A stretch of 14,805 nucleotides of DNA from JBDSLU01 sp039916225 (GTDB taxonomy: Bacteria > Acidobacteriota > Vicinamibacteria > Vicinamibacterales > Vicinamibacteraceae). This document shows, piece by piece, positions 7,705-14,796 of this stretch. The number at the start of each line of letters is the position of its first letter. The stretch's first letter is position 1. The stretch lies in the NCBI GenBank assembly GCA_039916225.1, contig JBDSLU010000357.1:1-14805 (forward strand), read 5' to 3'. The notes below the pieces were generated by a model. The model saw nothing but the letters and a program-made list of their open reading frames with translations, ran no database searches and was not told the origin of the DNA. The position numbers were made by a program, and so were the translations under genes.

Positions 7705-10212
7705 ATGCCGGAGACGACGACCCGCTGGAGCGGCTTCGCCGACTACGCGCCGGAGGGCCGCGCCCTCGACGAGATGGTGGCGGCCCGCGGCGCGATCCAT
7801 CCGCACGGCGCCGGCCTGGTCGGCGCGCTGGAAGCGCTCGGGCCGGCCGAGATGTCGGCGCGGCTCGAGGCGGCCCGCCGCACCATCCGCGATCACGACG
7901 TCACCTACAACGTCTACGACGATCCGCTCGGCATGGACCGTCCCTGGCAGCTGGACATCGTGCCGCACGTGATCGCGCCGGCGGCGTGGAGCCGGCTCGA
8001 GGCCGGCCTCGCCCAACGCGCCCGGCTGCTCGACCTGGTGCTGGCCGATCTCTACGACGGTCAGCGGCTGGTGCGGGATCGCCTGCTTCCGTCGGCGCTG
8101 GTCTACGCCAACCCCGGCTTCCTGCGCCCGTGCCACGGCCTGCCGGTAGCCGGCGGCCGGTTCCTGCACCTGCACGCCGTCGATCTCGCGCGGACGCCCG
8201 ATGGCGCCTGGTGGGTGCTGGCCGATCGGACGCAGGCGCCGTCCGGCGCCGGCTACGCGCTCGAGAACCGGATCGTGCTGTCGCGGAGCCTGCCCGAGGC
8301 CTTCCGCGACTGCCGTGTCCAACGCCTGGCGCCGTTCTTCCGCGCCTTGCGCGAGATGCTGCACGCGCTGGCGCCGCGGCCGAGTGAAGCGCCGCGCGTC
8401 GTGCTGCTGACCTCGGGCCCGTTCAACGAGACCTACTTCGAACACGCCTACCTCGCCCGCTATCTGGGGTTGACGCTGGTCGAAGGCGGCGACCTGACCG
8501 TCCGCGACGAAGGCGTCTTCCTCAAGACGGTCGAGGGCCTGCAGCCGGTCGACGTGATCCTGCGCCGCATGGACGACGGCTTCTGCGATCCGCTGGAGCT
8601 GCGCGGCGATTCGTCGCTCGGCGTCGCCGGCCTGGTGCAGGCGGTGCGCGCCGGACGCGTCGCGGTCGCCAACGCCCTGGGCAGCGGCGTTCTCGAGACG
8701 CCGGCGATGCTCCCGTTCCTGCCCGGTCTGTGCCGACACCTGCTCGGCGAGGAACTGACCCTGCCGTCGGTGCCGACCTGGTGGTGCGGCCAGCCGCTCG
8801 AACGCGATCACGTCATCGCCCACCTCGACGACATGGTGATCAAGCCGGCCTATTCGCGGATCCGGCGCGAGCCGGCGTTCGGCGCCTGCTTGTCGCGGCA
8901 CGAGCGCGCGGCGCTGATCGCGGAAATCCGGCAACGGCCGGGCGAGTTCGTCGGCCAGATGGCGCTGGCCCTCTCGACAGCGCCGGTGTGGGCCGATGGA
9001 CGGCTCACGCCGCGGTCGATCGTGGTCCGCGCCTTCGCCGCCGCCGAAGCCGGCGGCGAGGGCTACGCCGTGATGCCCGGCGGACTGACCCGCGTCGCCG
9101 ACGCCACCGCGTCCTCGGTCGTCTCGACGCAGAGCGGCGGCGGCAGCAAGGACACCTGGATCCTGTCGGACGGGCCGGTCGCGCCGGTGTCGCTGCTGGC
9201 GCCGGCCGGCACCCCGGTCGCCGTCGATCGCGCGCCGAAGGATCTCTCGAGCCGCGTCGCCGACAACCTGTTCTGGCTGGGGCGCTACGCCGAGCGCTGC
9301 GAGAGCCTGGTGCGCGTCTTCCGGGCCGCCACCTCGCGGCTGGTCGAAGCGGCCAGCATCGACGACGCACCGGAGCTGGCGGCCATGGTGCGGGCGATGG
9401 CGACGCTGGAGCTGGTGCCGAAGGACGCTCCGGCCAGCGTGTCGATTGCCGACCTCGAGGCCCAGACACTGGACGCGATGCTCGACGAGCACCGGCCGTC
9501 TGGCCTCCGCCAGACGCTCGGCCAGTTGCGCCATGTCGCCTGGCTGCTCCGCGACCGTCTGTCCGGCGACGCCTGGCGCATCCTCAACCAGCTGCATCAG
9601 GATCTGCGCGGCGACGTCGACTGCGATCGCGCCGGCGACGCGCTCGTGCTGCTGAACCGGATCGTGCTGACCCTCGCCGCCTTCAGCGGTGTCGAGGCCG
9701 AGAACATGACCCGCGGCCACGGCTGGCGCTTCCTCAGCGCCGGCCGTCGTCTCGAGCGGGGCGCGACGCTGGCGACGGTGATACGCGCCATGCTGCCGGC
9801 CGGCGGCAGCGACTCGGCGGCGCTCTGGCCGCTGCTCGAGATCGGCGACAGCAGCATGACCTACCGGCGCCGCTACTACGCCGAGGCCAGCCTGGCCCCG
9901 GTCCTCGACCTGCTGGTCGCCGACGACAGCGTGCCGCGCTCGCTCGCCTTTCAGCTGCAGGCGCTGGCGGCGCACATCGACGGCCTGCCGCGCGATCCCG
10001 GTGCGCCGGCGTCGACCCGCGAGCAGGCGCTGGCGGCGCGACTGCTGGCCGCGATCCGCGGCGCCGACGTGACCGCGCTCTGCGCGGCCCGTACCGCCGG
10101 GCGGCCCGAGCCGCTCGATCGGCTGCTCAAAGAGACGGCGCGAGGCCTCGGCGAACTGTCCGACACGCTGTCGCATTACTACTTCAGCCACGCCGTGTCG
10201 CGCGTCAGCTAG
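7705..10212 (+). CDS. circularly permuted ATP-grasp fused to alpha-E domain
   Basis: 835 aa, cytosolic. Residues about 1-490 form the circularly permuted type 2 ATP-grasp ligase: RDHDVTYNVYDDPLG followed by RPWQLDIVPHVI near the N-terminus, RRMDDGFCDPLELRGDSSLG (287-306), NALGSGVLE (N323, E331) and K380 in MVIKPAY. Residues about 510-835 form the alpha-E helical domain, opening with RVADNLFWLGRYAER (517-531) and ending HYYFSHAVSRVS. ATP-grasp enzymes of this type are predicted to make peptide or amide bonds through an acyl-phosphate; alpha-E is an all-helical partner domain. In many genomes these are two adjacent genes (COG2308 and COG2307); here they form one chain. The start is ATG 7705: it lies 53 bases after the previous stop and the family N-terminus begins there, although the Shine-Dalgarno is weak. 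The same frame is open far upstream inside the preceding gene, but that part encodes no domain. The next gene starts 7 bases downstream. Confidence 0.95.
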   Translation: MPETTTRWSGFADYAPEGRALDEMVAARGAIHPHGAGLVGALEALGPAEMSARLEAARRTIRDHDVTYNVYDDPLGMDRPWQLDIVPHVIAPAAWSRLEAGLAQRARLLDLVLADLYDGQRLVRDRLLPSALVYANPGFLRPCHGLPVAGGRFLHLHAVDLARTPDGAWWVLADRTQAPSGAGYALENRIVLSRSLPEAFRDCRVQRLAPFFRALREMLHALAPRPSEAPRVVLLTSGPFNETYFEHAYLARYLGLTLVEGGDLTVRDEGVFLKTVEGLQPVDVILRRMDDGFCDPLELRGDSSLGVAGLVQAVRAGRVAVANALGSGVLETPAMLPFLPGLCRHLLGEELTLPSVPTWWCGQPLERDHVIAHLDDMVIKPAYSRIRREPAFGACLSRHERAALIAEIRQRPGEFVGQMALALSTAPVWADGRLTPRSIVVRAFAAAEAGGEGYAVMPGGLTRVADATASSVVSTQSGGGSKDTWILSDGPVAPVSLLAPAGTPVAVDRAPKDLSSRVADNLFWLGRYAERCESLVRVFRAATSRLVEAASIDDAPELAAMVRAMATLELVPKDAPASVSIADLEAQTLDAMLDEHRPSGLRQTLGQLRHVAWLLRDRLSGDAWRILNQLHQDLRGDVDCDRAGDALVLLNRIVLTLAAFSGVEAENMTRGHGWRFLSAGRRLERGATLATVIRAMLPAGGSDSAALWPLLEIGDSSMTYRRRYYAEASLAPVLDLLVADDSVPRSLAFQLQALAAHIDGLPRDPGAPASTREQALAARLLAAIRGADVTALCAARTAGRPEPLDRLLKETARGLGELSDTLSHYYFSHAVSRVS

Positions 10213-10219
10213 TCCCGCG

Positions 10220-11080
10220 ATGATCTACGACATCACGCACGTCACCGCCGTCGACTACGAAGAGCGGGTCTCGGTCTCGCATCACCTGGCCCGGCTCAAG
10301 CCGCGCCCCTCGAGCCATCAGGTCCCATTGACTCACAGCTGGGCCTTCGATCCGGCACCGGCGGTGCTGCGCCAGCACGAGGACATCTTCGGCAACCCGG
10401 TCGCCTTCTTCGCCATGCAGGGCCCCCATCGCCGGCTGTCGGTGACGTCGCGGGCCGCGGTCGACGTCGCGGCGCCGCCGCCCCTGCCGCCGCGCTCACC
10501 GGCGTGGGAAACGGTACGCGACGGCGTCGACGCGTTGCCGATCGACGTCTACGATTTCATCGTCGACTCGCCGCTCGTCGCCGGCGGGCCCGCCTACGCC
10601 GCCTACGCCGCCGAGTCCTTCAGCAAAGGACGGGCGATCGTCGACGGGCTCGTCGATCTCACCCATCGCCTGCACCGCGACCTGACCTTCGCGCCCGGCG
10701 CGACCACCGTCGCGACGCCGGTGGCCGAGGTCTTCCGGCTGCGCCGCGGCGTCTGCCAGGACTTCGCCCACTTGCAGATCGCCTGCCTGCGCTCGCTCGG
10801 CCTGCCGGCGCGCTACGTCAGCGGCTATCTCGAGACCTCGCCGCGACCGGACGAACCACGCCTGGTCGGCGTCGACGCGTCGCATGCCTGGATCGCGCTG
10901 TACGTGCCCGGCACCGGCTGGATCGACGCCGATCCGACCAACGATCGCGTCCCGGTCGATCGCCACATCACGCTGGCCTGGGGCCGCGACTACGCCGACG
11001 TCAGCCCCATCCGCGGCGTGATCCTCGGCGGCGGTGAGCAGCGGACGCGCGTCGCAGTCGACATCGTGCGACGCCCCTGA
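10220..11080 (+). CDS. stand-alone transglutaminase-like cysteine protease family protein
   Basis: 286 aa, no signal peptide. Residues 1 to about 85 are the bacterial transglutaminase N-terminal domain (MIYDITHVTAVDYEERVSVS). Residues about 150-245 are the core with a complete triad: C179 (RRGVCQDFAH), H222 (ASHAWIALYVPGTGW) and D238 (DADPTND). The C-terminal tail (GGGEQ to RRP) is normal for the family. Bacterial members act as transglutaminases or as amidases and peptidases; genes like this one regularly accompany ATP-grasp/alpha-E genes. It starts 7 bases after the preceding stop with no clear Shine-Dalgarno, so translation is probably coupled. It is the last gene of the operon. The last 17 codons plus the immediately preceding base are repeated imperfectly 175 bases downstream. 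Substrate is unknown; together with the first gene it gives the operon two separate transglutaminase active sites. Confidence 0.95.
   Translation: MIYDITHVTAVDYEERVSVSHHLARLKPRPSSHQVPLTHSWAFDPAPAVLRQHEDIFGNPVAFFAMQGPHRRLSVTSRAAVDVAAPPPLPPRSPAWETVRDGVDALPIDVYDFIVDSPLVAGGPAYAAYAAESFSKGRAIVDGLVDLTHRLHRDLTFAPGATTVATPVAEVFRLRRGVCQDFAHLQIACLRSLGLPARYVSGYLETSPRPDEPRLVGVDASHAWIALYVPGTGWIDADPTNDRVPVDRHITLAWGRDYADVSPIRGVILGGGEQRTRVAVDIVRRP
11028..11080 (+). repeat. direct repeat copy 1 (3' end of the transglutaminase gene)
   Basis: These 53 bases, including the stop codon, match 11203-11255 at 48 of 53 positions. This copy is the functional gene end and encodes GGEQRTRVAVDIVRRP plus stop. Confidence 0.9.
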
Positions 11081-11084
11081 CGCG

Positions 11085-11113
11085 GCCGCCCGACGCCGCG
11101 GCCGGCGGGCGGC
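11085..11113 (+). terminator. GC hairpin after the ligase operon
   Basis: GCCGCCCG (11085-11092) pairs with CGGGCGGC (11106-11113) around a 13-base loop, 4 bases after the stop of the last operon gene. There is no T-tract, so it may only stabilise the mRNA 3' end or assist factor-dependent termination. Such stems are easily found by chance in DNA this GC-rich. Confidence 0.35.
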
Positions 11114-11167
11114 GCCGCCGCGCGCCCAGCGCGGCGAATAGCCGACGCCCGCTCGACGGCCGCCCCG

Positions 11168-11188
11168 GCGGGTCCTGAGAGGACCCGC
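11168..11188. terminator. perfect 9-bp hairpin, terminator-like
   Basis: GCGGGTCCT (11168-11176) and AGGACCCGC (11180-11188) are exact reverse complements around a 3-base GAG loop. It lies 88 bases after the operon stop and 14 bases before the duplicated gene tail. No T-run follows on either strand. It may be a transcription terminator or a scar or arm of the rearrangement that created the repeat. Confidence 0.45.
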
Positions 11189-11202
11189 TGCCACCAAGCA
11201 AC

Positions 11203-11255
11203 GCGGCGGTGAGCAGTTGACGCGCGTCGCGGTCGACATCGTGCGACGCGCGTGA
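11203..11255 (+). pseudogene. orphan duplicate of the transglutaminase C-terminus (direct repeat copy 2)
   Basis: Shares 48 of 53 bases with 11028-11080 and still reads in the same codon phase as GGEQLTRVAVDIVRRA plus stop. The five differences fall in three codons: CGG to TTG, GCA to GCG (silent) and CCC to GCG. The sequence upstream of it in this phase has no resemblance to the transglutaminase, and there is no start codon with a ribosome site, so it is a remnant. A tandem or paralogous gene largely deleted, or a segmental duplication, would both explain it. Confidence 0.75.
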
Positions 11256-11270
11256 GCACGGCCCGCCTCG

Positions 11271-11413
11271 AACTCCCAATCTCCAACTTCCAACTACCAA
11301 GGCATTCCCAACGCCCAACTACGAACGGAGAGCCGGCCGACGTCGGGCCCGGCCAGGTTGGGGCTTGGGCCTTGGGAGTGCTTTGGGAATTGGCAGTTGG
11401 GAGTTGGGAATTG
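11271..11413. repeat. long imperfect inverted repeat built from CCCAAC/TTGGGA units
   Basis: The left arm (11271-11321) is a series of CCCAAT/CCAACT/CCCAAC units; the right arm (11356-11413) is a series of GTTGGG/CTTGGG/TTGGGA units. Aligning the left arm with the reverse complement of the right gives about 38 matches over 49 bases. A GC-rich centre of about 35 bases contains the palindrome CCGACGTCGG. The right arm ends 8 bases from the stop of the minus-strand kinase, and the element lies between convergent genes, so it may act as a bidirectional terminator or be a dispersed intergenic element. Confidence 0.65.
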
Positions 11414-11421
11414 CCGCGGAT

Positions 11422-14400
11422 TCAGCCGTCCAGCGCTTCCCGAATGCGGCGGCGGAGCACCCCAGGCGTGTAGGGCTTGCTCAGGAAGCGGCGCGGATCG
11501 TCGAGGACGCCGTGGCGCAGGATCGCGTCCTCGGTGTAGCCCGACGTGTAGAGCACACGGATCGCCGGGTGGAGCACCGAGAGGCGGGCGGCCAGCTCGC
11601 GGCCGTTCATGCCGGGCATGACGACATCGGTGAACACGAGGTGCACCGGATCGGCGCGCCGCGCGATCAGCGCCAGCGCGTCGGGTCCGTTGGCCGCCTG
11701 CAGGACCGTGTAGCCGGAGGCCACCAGGATGCGCGCCGCCAGCTCGCGCAGCGGCGGCTCGTCCTCGACGACCAGCACCGTTTCCTGGCCGCGCGCCGCC
11801 GACACCGGCGGCGGGATCGGCCGCGTTGCCGGCGCGCCGATGACGTGCGGCAGGTAGATCGTGAACCGGGTCCCGTGACCGGTTTCGCTGTGGAACCAGA
11901 TGCTGCCGCCACTCTGCTTGACGATGCCGTAGACCATCGACAGGCCGAGGCCGGTGCCCTTGCCCTGCGCCTTGGTGGTGAAAAAGGGCTCGAAGATGCG
12001 CCGGCGGATCGATTCGTCGATGCCAACGCCGCTGTCGCGCACCGCCAGCATGGCGTGCGGTCCAGGCCGCGTCCCCGGATGATCGGCGGCATAGACCGCG
12101 TCGAGATGCACGGTGCGCGTCTCGATGGTCAGCGTGCCGCCGTCCGGCATTGCGTCGCGGGCGTTGACGACGAGATTCAGGATCACCTGTTCGATCTGCC
12201 CGGGGTCGGCCTTGACGCTGGCGAGGCCGGGAGCCAGCTCCAGGACCAGCGCGACGTCCTCGCCCACCAGGCGTTGAATCATGTCGCGCAGCCCGGTGGC
12301 GACCGCGCTGAGATCGATGAGCTCCGGCTTGAGGATCTGGCGCCGGCTGACCGCCAGCAGCCGGCCGGTGAGCGCCGCGGCGCGATCGCCGGCCTGGCGA
12401 ATCTGCAGCAGATCCGGCTTGGCCGGGTCGTCGTGGGCGAGGCCGGCGAGCACCAGGTCGGTCATCCCGTTGATGACCGTGAGCAGGTTGTTGAAGTCGT
12501 GGGCGACGCCGCCGGCCAGACGGCCGACGATCTCCATCTTCTGCGCCTGCTGCAGCTGCTCCTCGAGCTGCCGCTGCTCGGTGACGTCGGCGGCCGTGCC
12601 GACCAGCCGATGCAGCACGCCATCGTCGTCGTAGACGTGGAAGGCGCGGTCGCGGATCCAGCGCACGGCACCGTCGGGGCGAACGATCCGATAGACCTCG
12701 TCGTACTCGCCGCGTCGCAGCCGGGTGTAGGCCGCGTGCTCGACCCGCTCGCGATCATCTGGATGGACGGCGTCCATCCACAGGCCGGGCGACGCCGCGA
12801 CGCTCGCGCACGACAGGCCGAAGATCGTCTCGAAGGCCGGGCTGACGTAGAGCAGCGTGCCGTGCGCGTCGGTCATCCAGAACACCTGCTGGATGGCCTC
12901 GGCGAGCTGGCGGAACCGGTCCTCCGCGGCACGTCGCTGCTCCTCGGCTCGCAGCCGCTCGTGCTCGCGCTCGTGGGTGCCGATGGCGAAGCCGATGTCA
13001 CCGGCGAGCTCGCTCAGCAGGCGACGCTCCTCGCCATCGAAGACGCCCGGCTGATCGGCGTAGATGTTGAACGCGCCGATGACCCGCGCGTTCCGGACGA
13101 TGGCGAAGGCCGCCATCGTCCGGTAGCCGCGATCGAGCGCGGCGGCCCGCCACGACTGTGCCTCGGGGTCGTCGGCGATGTCCTCGCAGACCTGCGGCTG
13201 CCCCGACGCCAGCGCCCGGGCGGTGAAAGCGCATCCTGCCGGGGGCTCGGCGACGATCATCCGATCGATGACCTGCTGCGTCGCGTCGTCGGCCCCGGCC
13301 TGGGCCCGTCGGATCAAGCGCCCGCTCTGCGGATCGACCAGGCCGAGCCACGCCATCCGGAAGCCGCCCGTCTCGACCACGACGCGGCAGGCTTCGTCGA
13401 GCAGGCGATCGAGCTCCGGCTCGCGGACGATGGTCTGGTTGATGTCGCTCATCACCGCGTAGACGCGGTTCAAGTGGCTGATCCGCAGCTCGTCGCGCTT
13501 GCGCTCGGTGATGTCGAGATCGACGCCGGTCATGGCGGTCGGCGTCCCGTCGGGATCGTAGAGGCAGCGACCGCGCGACGACACCCAGCGCACCTCGCCG
13601 TCGGGCAGCACGATGCGGAAGTCGGCGCCGTAGACACCGTCGCGCCTCGCCCGCTCGATCTGCGCGGCAAGACTGGCCCGATCCTCCTCGTGCACGAGCG
13701 CCATGAACTCGGCGCTCGTCCTCGGCGTCACCGCGTCGGGCAACCGGCTGACCGGGCCACCGCGGCGAACGCGTCCGATCTCGCCGGTCTGCAGGTTGGT
13801 GAACCAGACGTCCATGCCGGCCACGTCGAGGGCGGCATCGAGCTGCACCGCCTGCTCGCGGAAGGCGTCTTCCGCACGGTCGCGGCCGGCGGCGACCGCT
13901 TCGGCGCGGGCTTCACTCTCGGCCAGATCGAGCGCCTGGCGCCGCAACTCGAGCTGCGCCATGGCCTGCTGGCCGAGGACGCGGAGGGCGTCGAGCTGCT
14001 CCGGCGTCAGTTGACGCGGGACGACGTCGGCGACGGCGAGCGTCCCGATGGCGTGGCCGTCGGGCGTGCGCAGTGGCGCACCGGCATAGAAGCGGAGGTA
14101 GGGGTCGCCGAGAACGAGGGGATGATCGGAGAACCGCTCGTCGGACCACGTGTCCTCGACGACGAACAGCGTCTCGGCGTGGATGGTGTGGCCGCAGAAA
14201 GCCAGGTGCCGAGGGGTCTCGGCCACCGACAAGCCGATGCGCGACTTGAACCATTGCCGGTCGCGATCGACCAGCGTCAGGAGCGCAATCGGCGTGCGAC
14301 ACACGTAGGCCGCCAGCCTGGCGAGATCGTCCAGGACTGCTTCGGGCGGCGTCTCCAGAATCTTGTAGCGCTGCAGCGCTTCGAGCCGCCCCGATTCGTC

Positions 14401-14424
14401 CGCGACCGGCGGAGGGGCCTGCAT
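11422..14424 (-). CDS. hybrid sensor histidine kinase, GAF-PAS-GAF-PAS-HisKA-HATPase-REC
   Basis: 1000 aa from the ATG, soluble, no membrane segment. Domains in order: GAF about 20-160 (opens RYKILETPPE, typical of this group), a helical linker 160-195, PAS about 195-310 (ends DLDITERK), GAF about 320-485, PAS about 500-620 (ends AADVTEQRQLEEQ), HisKA with H642 (GGVAHDFNNLLTVI), HATPase_c about 735-860 with NLVVNARDAMPDGG, RDSGVGID and GKGTGLGLSMVYGIV, and a C-terminal REC about 880-995 with E887/D888, phospho-acceptor D933 (FTDVVMPGMNG) and K983. All key residues are present. The four sensor modules suggest integration of several cytosolic signals (redox, light, small ligands); none can be assigned. 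ATG 14424 is preferred because homologues start at this Gln/Ala/Pro segment; an in-frame GTG at 14451 would add 9 residues. No Shine-Dalgarno is clear for either. No output domain or adjacent response regulator is seen. Confidence 0.92.
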   Translation of the reverse strand: MQAPPPVADESGRLEALQRYKILETPPEAVLDDLARLAAYVCRTPIALLTLVDRDRQWFKSRIGLSVAETPRHLAFCGHTIHAETLFVVEDTWSDERFSDHPLVLGDPYLRFYAGAPLRTPDGHAIGTLAVADVVPRQLTPEQLDALRVLGQQAMAQLELRRQALDLAESEARAEAVAAGRDRAEDAFREQAVQLDAALDVAGMDVWFTNLQTGEIGRVRRGGPVSRLPDAVTPRTSAEFMALVHEEDRASLAAQIERARRDGVYGADFRIVLPDGEVRWVSSRGRCLYDPDGTPTAMTGVDLDITERKRDELRISHLNRVYAVMSDINQTIVREPELDRLLDEACRVVVETGGFRMAWLGLVDPQSGRLIRRAQAGADDATQQVIDRMIVAEPPAGCAFTARALASGQPQVCEDIADDPEAQSWRAAALDRGYRTMAAFAIVRNARVIGAFNIYADQPGVFDGEERRLLSELAGDIGFAIGTHEREHERLRAEEQRRAAEDRFRQLAEAIQQVFWMTDAHGTLLYVSPAFETIFGLSCASVAASPGLWMDAVHPDDRERVEHAAYTRLRRGEYDEVYRIVRPDGAVRWIRDRAFHVYDDDGVLHRLVGTAADVTEQRQLEEQLQQAQKMEIVGRLAGGVAHDFNNLLTVINGMTDLVLAGLAHDDPAKPDLLQIRQAGDRAAALTGRLLAVSRRQILKPELIDLSAVATGLRDMIQRLVGEDVALVLELAPGLASVKADPGQIEQVILNLVVNARDAMPDGGTLTIETRTVHLDAVYAADHPGTRPGPHAMLAVRDSGVGIDESIRRRIFEPFFTTKAQGKGTGLGLSMVYGIVKQSGGSIWFHSETGHGTRFTIYLPHVIGAPATRPIPPPVSAARGQETVLVVEDEPPLRELAARILVASGYTVLQAANGPDALALIARRADPVHLVFTDVVMPGMNGRELAARLSVLHPAIRVLYTSGYTEDAILRHGVLDDPRRFLSKPYTPGVLRRRIREALDG

Positions 14425-14470
14425 AAAAACCCGCTGGACGTTACCACCCACCCGTCCAATCCGCCAGCGG
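14425..14470 (-). promoter_or_regulatory. terminator-like stem plus T5 directly before the kinase ATG
   Basis: Read on the minus strand, CCGCTGG (14464-14470) and GGACG (14453-14457) can pair with CGTCCAGCGG (14431-14440), a bulged stem of about 10 bp. It is followed by GTTTTT (T5 at 14425-14429) and immediately by the ATG at 14424. This is the layout of an intrinsic terminator placed in a leader, so it may attenuate transcription or mask the start. If the alternative GTG (14451) is the true start, the structure lies partly inside the coding region. Confidence 0.4.
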
Positions 14471-14560
14471 CATCCGCGCGCCCCTGGCAGGCGGCGGGCC
14501 CAGGGGGATCACATCGATCCGGGTAGCGACGACGTGCGAGAGGGGCATGGTCGGGGACGC

Positions 14561-14585
14561 GCGACGGCCCGGGTCGGGCCGTCGC
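14561..14585 (-). terminator. perfect 11-bp hairpin after the small membrane protein gene
   Basis: GCGACGGCCCG (14561-14571) and CGGGCCGTCGC (14575-14585) are exact reverse complements with a 3-base loop, 9 bases past the stop of the 50-aa gene on the minus strand. No T-tract follows, so it is terminator-like rather than a textbook intrinsic terminator. It separates this gene from the kinase gene downstream. Confidence 0.6.
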
Positions 14586-14594
14586 CACCCCGCC

Positions 14595-14747
14595 CTATGA
14601 CACGACGCGTCGGCCTGACAGCAGGCGGACGACCACCACGACGAGCGCGAGCAGCAACAGCAGGTGGATGAAGCCGGCCATGGTGTACGACGTCACCATA
14701 CCGAGCAGCCACATGAGGACGAGAATGACGGCAAGTGTTTCCAGCAT
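14595..14747 (-). CDS. small membrane protein, Lmo0937/DUF5670-like
   Basis: 50 aa: two hydrophobic segments (about residues 4-17 and 25-41) around the motif GMVTSYTMAGFIHLLL, with a basic C-terminus (RLLSGRRVVS). This is the pattern of the Lmo0937/DUF5670 family of tiny integral membrane proteins (LWLLGLVTSYTLGGFIHILL-type consensus, from memory). Their function is unknown; stress-linked contexts are reported. The ATG at 14745-14747 has a strong GAGGAG Shine-Dalgarno (14754-14759 on the plus-strand coordinates) at 6 bases. A perfect hairpin follows the stop. It sits upstream of, and on the same strand as, the multi-sensor kinase but with 170 bases and that hairpin between, so co-transcription is doubtful. 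Confidence 0.88.
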   Translation of the reverse strand: MLETLAVILVLMWLLGMVTSYTMAGFIHLLLLLALVVVVVRLLSGRRVVS

Positions 14748-14784
14748 CGATGTCTCCTCGCGCGCCATCCCGCGGAAGGTCGCG

Positions 14785-14796
14785 CATCACGTGATG
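14785..14796. promoter_or_regulatory. 12-bp palindrome CATCACGTGATG upstream of the small membrane gene
   Basis: A perfect palindrome with a TCACGTGA core, 38 bases before the start codon of the 50-aa gene. Its position suits a regulator site overlapping or flanking a promoter, but the upstream region is cut by the window edge. No -10/-35 pair is clear. It could be chance. Confidence 0.35.

Larger units (their letters stand above)
11081..11421. other. gene-free interval between convergent operons
   Basis: No coding sequence is supported here; small open frames on both strands are compositional. In order it holds a GC hairpin just after the transglutaminase stop, a second perfect hairpin, a near-copy of the transglutaminase 3' end, and a long inverted repeat of TTGGGA-like units. 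Base composition shifts from extremely GC-rich (11081-11190) to purine/pyrimidine-skewed, less GC-rich sequence (11271-11413). Confidence 0.8.

Noticed and set aside
7618..10191. Antisense open frame of 857 aa opposite the ATP-grasp/alpha-E gene.
   Set aside because: Compositional shadow opposite a gene with clear conserved motifs.
11271..11413. CRISPR-like or telomere-like array.
   Set aside because: The units are 6-8 bases, degenerate and without spacers, and the two halves are inverted rather than in direct array, so neither label fits.
11081..11421. Insertion-sequence remnant explaining the repeats.
   Set aside because: No transposase fragment, terminal inverted repeat pair or target-site duplication could be identified; the direct repeat is gene-derived.
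11365..14526. Plus-strand open frame of 1053 aa opposite the second kinase.
   Set aside because: The minus strand carries all kinase, GAF, PAS and receiver motifs; the plus frame has none and starts inside the repeat region.
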